This document shows positions 34,701-35,100 of a DNA stretch of 35,100 bases, piece by piece. Source of the DNA: Ophiothrix spiculata. Lineage: Eukaryota > Echinodermata > Ophiuroidea > Amphilepidida > Ophiotrichidae. The DNA is taken from assembly GCA_000969725.1 (NCBI GenBank), contig JXSR01S002739.1. One strand, 5' to 3'. Position numbers and translations under genes: made by a program. The stretch's first letter is position 1. Every line of letters begins with the position of its first letter. A model generated the notes under the pieces. The model worked only from the letters and a program-made list of their open reading frames with translations. It was not told the DNA's origin and searched no databases.

Positions 34701-35083
34701 TGCCTTGGCAGCATATTTGTATATATCACATATATATATATCCCCCATTTATGACGTATTCGGACTTGGGCCAATTTTTTGATTTTTATTTGTTGGATTA
34801 TGTTGGATAGAGGCTGGTTAGGGTTATGGCACTGGATATTTTTCTATTTTATCCATGACAGGAGACCGTACATATCACTTCATGGCAGAGACAGAAGAAG
34901 AAGCAGAGGAGTGGATATCAGTGTTAAACAATAGCAAAAAATATGCCCTGGAGGCCGTGTTTGATGATAGCACATCACCCACAGATGTACCTAATAAAGG
35001 GTTACAAGAACTTACACAAAGTATACTGAGAGAGGTCAGGAGTCTTAGTGGCAATGATGCATGCTGCGATTGCTCAGCGCCAG
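10569..35083 (+). CDS. ASAP: ASAP-family ArfGAP gene, eight internal exons (partial gene)
   Basis: Joined exons 10569-10714, 16365-16489, 28157-28232, 29119-29172, 30597-30682, 32668-32827, 33435-33696 and 34862-35083 give one open frame of about 376 residues. In order it contains most of a BAR domain, a linker, a full PH domain and the first CxxC of an ArfGAP zinc finger. Telling stretches are [53 protein letters not shown] and CCDC, all as I recall them from vertebrate ASAP1/ASAP2. The [16 protein letters not shown] and CCDCSAP segments look closer to ASAP2, but an invertebrate gene is probably co-orthologous to all vertebrate ASAPs. Known family role: PI(4,5)P2-dependent GTPase activation of Arf1/Arf5, membrane bending, and focal adhesion, podosome and endocytic turnover. 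The start codon, ankyrin repeats and SH3 part are outside the window. Family assignment is very secure; the paralogue label is not. Confidence 0.95.
11473..11513 (+). repeat. Dispersed repeat, copy 1
   Basis: TGTGATCATCCACCACAAAA with the following CTCTAGTAAAAT recurs in the same orientation at about 30984-31022. Only about 40 bp are shared. The family type is unknown. Confidence 0.6.
12721..12766. mobile_element. hAT-like transposon end, remnant
   Basis: GCGGGCCGGATTTGGCCCGC followed by AGGCCGC and TATTTGAGAAGGCCTG is GC-rich in an AT-rich intron. It resembles the well-known end of hAT-type nonautonomous elements (GGCCCGC blocks before a TTTGAGA..CCTG terminus). The other terminus was not found, so this is a one-ended remnant and the family call is tentative. 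Confidence 0.5.
13610..13946 (+). repeat. Tandem duplication, about 227-bp period
   Basis: 13610-13735 and 13837-13946 share TAATGGAAATGTG, TGTTGCACAGCAGAGTACAT, GTATGCAGGCAT, ACCTGGGC and AAGTTCAGTGAGCTATGATT in order. The first copy has about 16 extra bases (TTTGCCTGACAACATA region). The spacer between the copies is unrelated. Confidence 0.85.
14180..14644. mobile_element. Foldback element carrying a nested SINE
   Basis: GATCCTGGGTTTCCCAACCG (from 14180), continuing through AATCAATC and CTGAAATTT, pairs over about 47 bp with the end of the element at 14598-14644. The SINE at 14332-14537 sits inside. Without it the element would be about 260 bp. No transposase is present. Confidence 0.75.
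14332..14537 (-). mobile_element. tRNA-derived SINE, full head and body
   Basis: On the - strand the head reads as a tRNA-like RNA polymerase III promoter: A box TGGCTGAGTGGTTAGAGC (14512-14529) and B box GGTTGTGGGTTCGAGCC (14476-14492). A body follows with CCTTGGGCAAGAAACTTTAC, then a tail resembling CTGTGCGAATGCTC and CAGTGTATACCTGGCA. It is not a working tRNA: no acceptor stem pairs and the body continues directly. The same body is found at 26222-26366 and the same tail at 30519-30573. It lies inside a foldback element (14180-14644). Confidence 0.85.
15718..15922. mobile_element. Near-palindromic MITE, copy 2
   Basis: GAGAAGATATTG, CCCATCATGCATTGCTTC and TATGGAATTGTTTG repeat the left side of the element at 2911-3129. 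The right side returns as an inverted, more diverged arm ending ATATCTTCCC. It is older than copy 1, with no clear target duplication. Confidence 0.7.
16365..16489 (+). CDS. ASAP: ASAP exon b: BAR domain, SLLKGDLKG segment
   Basis: The acceptor is cttgcag ending at 16364 and the donor is GTAAGT at 16490. The exon starts in phase 0 and ends after two bases of a codon (TA), completed by C from the next exon to give Tyr. The 41 complete codons encode [35 protein letters not shown] and KDYESK. The basic [14 protein letters not shown] stretch is one of the most conserved parts of the ASAP BAR domain. A plain reading appears to end in TAG at the exon border, but the G belongs to the intron donor, so it is not a stop. 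Confidence 0.95.
17077..17253. mobile_element. Hairpin MITE with TAAT direct repeats
   Basis: GACAATAATAACT (17077-17089) and AGTTATTATTGTC (17241-17253) are the tips of two arms of about 82 bp. The arms include GGTCATTGTTTAAAATC and GGTGTTTGTTTTG paired with their complements, around a loop of about 12 bp near 17165. TAAT stands directly outside each end (17073-17076 and 17254-17257), a likely target duplication. Confidence 0.8.
20046..20434. mobile_element. Foldback MITE with about 110-bp inverted arms
   Basis: TAAAGACTCCCAAAAAAGT (from 20046) and ACTTTTTTGGGGAGTCTTTA (to 20434) are the tips. The arms continue with TCGAAAAAAATGGCT, CCAATACGGAA, and a highly conserved block GTGAACAAGCGCTGAAATTT with CAGCTTTCATTTGACACC. 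TA at each edge suggests a Tc1/mariner-type target. An 85-codon open frame lies inside it but has no recognisable protein features. Confidence 0.8.
22092..22671. other. Assembly gap, 580 N
   Basis: This is a run of N inside the long intron between exons b and c. Real size and content are unknown. Open frames that run through it are artefacts. Confidence 1.
23628..23868 (+). repeat. Tandem duplication, 119-bp period
   Basis: AAAATTTGTTTTGAATAT starts both units (23628 and 23747). The units share AAGACATA, CATTC.CATATTTACAAGAC, AAATAAATA.CTGT and TTTTTGCTTGACTTATTG, with a few substitutions and one short indel. Confidence 0.9.
24083..24302. repeat. Foldback minisatellite of GCTCGCTAGTCCGA motif
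   Basis: About seven variants of GCTCGCTAGTCC(G/A)A occur in + orientation up to about 24243, spaced irregularly by A/T-rich spacers. About four variants of the reverse complement (CTAGCGAGCC, GGATTAGCAAG, CGGACTAGCGAGCC, CGGACTGGCGAG) follow to 24302. The array can fold into a large hairpin centred near 24245. Confidence 0.85.
25605..25790 (-). repeat. Interspersed repeat with TTAGCGAAATT motifs
   Basis: Read on the - strand it starts TTACTGTAAAACAAGAAATA, continues TTTGCGG...TTTTGCGAATTTTAG and ends near TTAGCGAAATTAAA. The motif AATTAGCGAAATTA recurs inside in both directions. It looks like a common nonautonomous repeat; the class is not determined. Confidence 0.5.
26222..26366 (+). mobile_element. 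5'-truncated SINE with (ATTG)n tail
   Basis: The segment beginning ggcaagaaactttactctac shares the body of the SINE at 14332-14537. Its CTCCTGTACGAATAGACTCC and ATGGGGTATGCATG parts match the family tail. It ends in about six ATTG repeats (26341-26366), which looks like the 3' simple-repeat tail. The tRNA head is absent, as expected for 5' truncation. Confidence 0.75.
28157..28232 (+). CDS. ASAP: ASAP exon c: BAR domain coiled-coil segment
   Basis: The acceptor is tttcag ending at 28156 and the donor is GTAAGT at 28233. The exon is 76 nt: one base to finish a Tyr codon, then 25 codons reading [19 protein letters not shown] and NVSGYE. It aligns to the family's KIEKEK..AK..GMIRTE..G segment, a charged helix of the BAR domain. 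Its last 60 nt are repeated about 492 bp downstream as a pseudoexon. A foldback sequence starts about 7 nt after this exon's donor, so the early intron is unusually repeat-rich. Confidence 0.94.
28239..28664. repeat. Imperfect foldback sequence between exon c and its partial copy
   Basis: Left blocks AAGGAATTTTAAAAGGGGAA, TCGG.A.TCGC..CCAT (28250-28290) and TCGCTCATTGGGGATGAGTT with ATTGTACTTCCAG (28338-28370) are the reverse complements, with changes and gaps, of 28609-28650 and 28576-28607. The arms are interrupted, suggesting an old element. It starts within 7 nt of the exon donor and ends at the start of the pseudoexon. Confidence 0.7.
28665..28724 (+). pseudogene. Partial copy of ASAP exon c (pseudoexon)
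   Basis: These 60 nt match the last 60 nt of exon c (28173-28232) at 54 positions, stay open in the same frame and end at the same place, followed by GTACAT instead of GTAAGT. Of the six differences one is silent and five change a residue (K to R, K to M, G to C, N to D, S to G). There is no pyrimidine-rich acceptor just upstream. AG dinucleotides nearby give a stop or a wrong frame with the preceding phase. It appears to be a dead tandem copy of the exon tail. The block between parent and copy is a foldback sequence. Confidence 0.85.
28884..29037. mobile_element. Hairpin MITE in the exon c-d intron
   Basis: GTGCGTTCAGAGTCCAGCGATT, GACGTCTACTGATACGCAGTCTT on the left pair (with mismatches) with AAGACTGCATATCCACAGACGTC, AATCGCTGTG and ACTCCGAATGCA on the right; each piece is shown only up to its paired core. 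GC content is higher than in flanking DNA. No coding capacity. Confidence 0.65.
29119..29172 (+). CDS. ASAP: ASAP exon d: 54-nt BAR micro-exon
   Basis: The acceptor is aattgcag ending at 29118 and the donor is GTAAGT at 29173. It has exactly 18 codons in phase 0 at both ends: [18 protein letters not shown]. This block is almost identical across animal ASAPs and is diagnostic for the family. Because it is symmetrical (0-0), skipping it would keep the frame but remove a helical turn set from the BAR domain. It was found from the splice signals and family match. Confidence 0.95.
29320..30310. repeat. Fragments of an interspersed repeat, two related blocks
   Basis: A G-run with GGGTACTCAGAAAAG (29323 onward) resembles GGGGAGGGGTACTCAAATTT at about 6125-6150. 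Within the region, 29698-29773 and 30229-30300 share TTTTTGC.CTTAGTGAA, GAAATTAAGTA.CTTATTTTG and CTGGTAATT in order. These look like broken copies of one repeat family; full borders are unclear. Confidence 0.5.
30519..30573 (-). mobile_element. SINE tail remnant just before exon e
   Basis: CCAGGTTTACACTGTATG followed by CCCCAAGAAGGAGCATTTGC matches the antisense tail of the SINE at 14332-14537 (CCAGGTATACACTGTATG ... CCCCAAGAATGAGCATTCGC) with few changes. Only the 3' tail is left. It stops about 23 nt before the exon at 30597. Confidence 0.7.
30597..30682 (+). CDS. ASAP: ASAP exon e: BAR domain YLIKVNEIK segment
   Basis: The acceptor follows a T-rich tract (ttctcaacag, ending 30596) and the donor is GTAAGC at 30683. 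It has 28 codons plus two bases (AA), completed by T in the next exon to give Asn. The product reads [28 protein letters not shown] and matches the conserved YLxKVNEIKxKKGVxLLQNLIKYxHAQ block of ASAP. An antisense SINE remnant (about 30519-30573) ends just upstream of the polypyrimidine tract, so old mobile DNA sits where a branch point would be expected. Confidence 0.95.
30984..31022 (+). repeat. Dispersed repeat, copy 2
   Basis: It shares TGTGATCATCCACCACAAAA and the following ACTCAAGTAAAAT with 11473-11513. Similarity ends soon after. Confidence 0.6.
31645..31813 (-). mobile_element. tRNA-derived SINE, second family or older copy
   Basis: On the - strand an A box-like TGGCAGAGTGGATAAGATG (31784-31802) and a B box-like GGTTGTGAGTTCTATTCC (31748-31765) lie 18 nt apart. 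A body follows with TTCTTGGGCAATTAAGGCGC. Head and CTTGGGCAA body resemble the 14.4-kb SINE, but the tail differs. The B box has drifted from GTTCGA, so it is probably inactive. Confidence 0.7.
32668..32827 (+). CDS. ASAP: ASAP exon f: last BAR helix
   Basis: The acceptor is cttttttcag ending at 32667 and the donor is GTGAGA at 32828. It starts with one T that completes the Asn codon, then 53 codons: [53 protein letters not shown]. It corresponds to the family's NFFQDGLK...DEEKKQLxxLRDLxKSSLQLxQKE, the final long BAR helix. It ends in phase 0. The last 93 nt plus the donor are repeated at 32859-32951. Open frames starting at 32432 and running to 32866 include this exon but also intron on both sides, so the splice borders are preferred. 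Confidence 0.95.
32828..33434 (+). other. Intron f-g (607 nt) with exon-tail copy
   Basis: A phase-0 GT-AG intron. It starts with the 124-bp tandem copy of the exon f tail. About 32984-33200 is a cryptic repeat of GATGC and GCAATGC words. The rest is unremarkable. Confidence 0.85.
32859..32951 (+). pseudogene. Partial copy of ASAP exon f with donor, 124-bp period
   Basis: The 93 nt match 32735-32827 at 84 positions with a fixed offset of 124 bp, and are followed by GTGAGT, a better donor match than the parent's GTGAGA. The copy is open in the parent frame. Seven of nine differences are silent; the two replacements are Q to K and A to T. No real acceptor is present. The only in-frame AG (32866-32867) would make an 84-nt, 28-residue cassette but needs a 40-nt intron without a pyrimidine tract. 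Reading on from the parent exon hits TAA at 32864-32866. It is classed as a pseudoexon, but the silent bias leaves function open. Confidence 0.8.
33435..33696 (+). CDS. ASAP: ASAP exon g: BAR-PH linker and most of PH domain
   Basis: The acceptor is cttccag ending at 33434 and the donor is GTAAGT at 33697. It starts in phase 0 and holds 87 codons plus one base. The linker [14 protein letters not shown] is followed by PH strands: [68 protein letters not shown]. The KxxxGxxxVxxKRKCxxxxGxLxIS pattern and [13 protein letters not shown] are strongly conserved in ASAP proteins. In the family this PH domain binds PI(4,5)P2 and is needed for full ArfGAP activity; the basic KVYQKRK cluster fits that role. 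Confidence 0.96.
33697..34861 (+). other. Intron g-h (1165 nt) with antisense LINE
   Basis: A phase-1 GT-AG intron inside the PH domain coding region. Nearly half is the antisense LINE 3' end. A directly repeated TCCAAATACATCATACAA lies at the truncated end of the LINE (about 34583-34620). An AT dinucleotide run is near 34725-34740. Confidence 0.85.
34070..34590 (-). mobile_element. 3' end of a CR1/L2-type LINE, antisense in ASAP intron
   Basis: Read on the - strand this encodes the C-terminal tail of a non-LTR reverse transcriptase [22 protein letters not shown], then [21 protein letters not shown], then [18 protein letters not shown] and [10 protein letters not shown], stopping near 34188. 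These are the usual blocks after the RT domain in CR1/L2/Rex-like LINEs. A 3' UTR of about 100 nt follows, ending in ggcgctttataaatg and an (ATT)n tail at about 34070-34082, the typical 3' end of such elements. The frame is intact over about 130 residues, so this copy is fairly young, but it is heavily 5'-truncated. The whole RT core is missing. Confidence 0.85.
34862..35083 (+). CDS. ASAP: ASAP exon h: end of PH domain and start of ArfGAP finger
   Basis: The acceptor is catgacag ending at 34861 and the donor is GTAAGC at 35084. Two bases complete an Arg codon, followed by 73 codons and one base. [19 protein letters not shown] finishes the PH domain; EEWISVL carries the near-invariant Trp of the PH C-terminal helix. 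A linker follows with [18 protein letters not shown], and then ACCDCSAP supplies the first two zinc ligands (CxxC) of the ArfGAP CxxCx16CxxC finger. The catalytic Arg and the second CxxC would be in the next exon, past the window end. Confidence 0.95.
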
Positions 35084-35100
35084 GTAAGCGCACCCCCCCC

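Overview
The window is eukaryotic genomic DNA from an animal: AT-rich, full of introns and small interspersed repeats, with one assembly gap of 580 N. It holds one recognisable gene, read on the + strand. Eight internal exons (10569 to 35083) encode about 376 residues of an ASAP-family ArfGAP (ArfGAP with SH3 domain, ankyrin repeats and PH domain). They run from inside the BAR domain, through the complete PH domain, to the first two zinc-ligand cysteines of the ArfGAP finger. All exon junctions are GT-AG and the phases match across every intron. The gene's 5' exons (start codon, first part of BAR) and 3' exons (rest of ArfGAP, ankyrin, any SH3) lie outside the window. The repeat style (many short foldback elements, tRNA-derived SINEs, CR1/L2-like LINE tails, repeated TAGGCCTA palindromes) suggests a marine invertebrate deuterostome such as an echinoderm or hemichordate. 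This is inference from style, not proof.

Layout. 1-10568 has no convincing exon; it is probably the preceding intron. It holds an 89-bp inverted pair 6.2 kb apart (1-89 and 6337-6425), several short foldback elements, a decayed antisense LINE tail and a telomere-like TTAGGG/TTCGGG block inside its own inverted repeat. 10569-16489 holds the first two exons, separated by a 5.6-kb intron with a SINE nested in a foldback element. 16490-28156 is an 11.7-kb intron with the gap, two foldback elements, a CTAGTCC-motif foldback array, a 119-bp tandem duplication and a truncated SINE. 28157-35083 is exon-dense: six exons with introns of 0.6 to 2 kb.

The most unusual observation is in this last part. 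Two different exons each have an extra, partial downstream copy consisting of the 3' part of the exon plus a following GT. Both copies are about 90% identical to their parent and neither has a usable acceptor. One (32859-32951) differs mainly at synonymous positions, with 7 silent and 2 replacement changes. The other (28665-28724) shows 1 silent and 5 replacement changes. They look like tandem exon-tail duplications with opposite selective signatures, in the coiled-coil BAR part of the protein.

The encoded protein is expected, from its family, to bind PI(4,5)P2 membranes through BAR-PH and stimulate GTP hydrolysis on Arf1/Arf5-type GTPases at focal adhesions, podosomes and endocytic/Golgi membranes. 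No other protein-coding gene, RNA gene or CRISPR array is supported.
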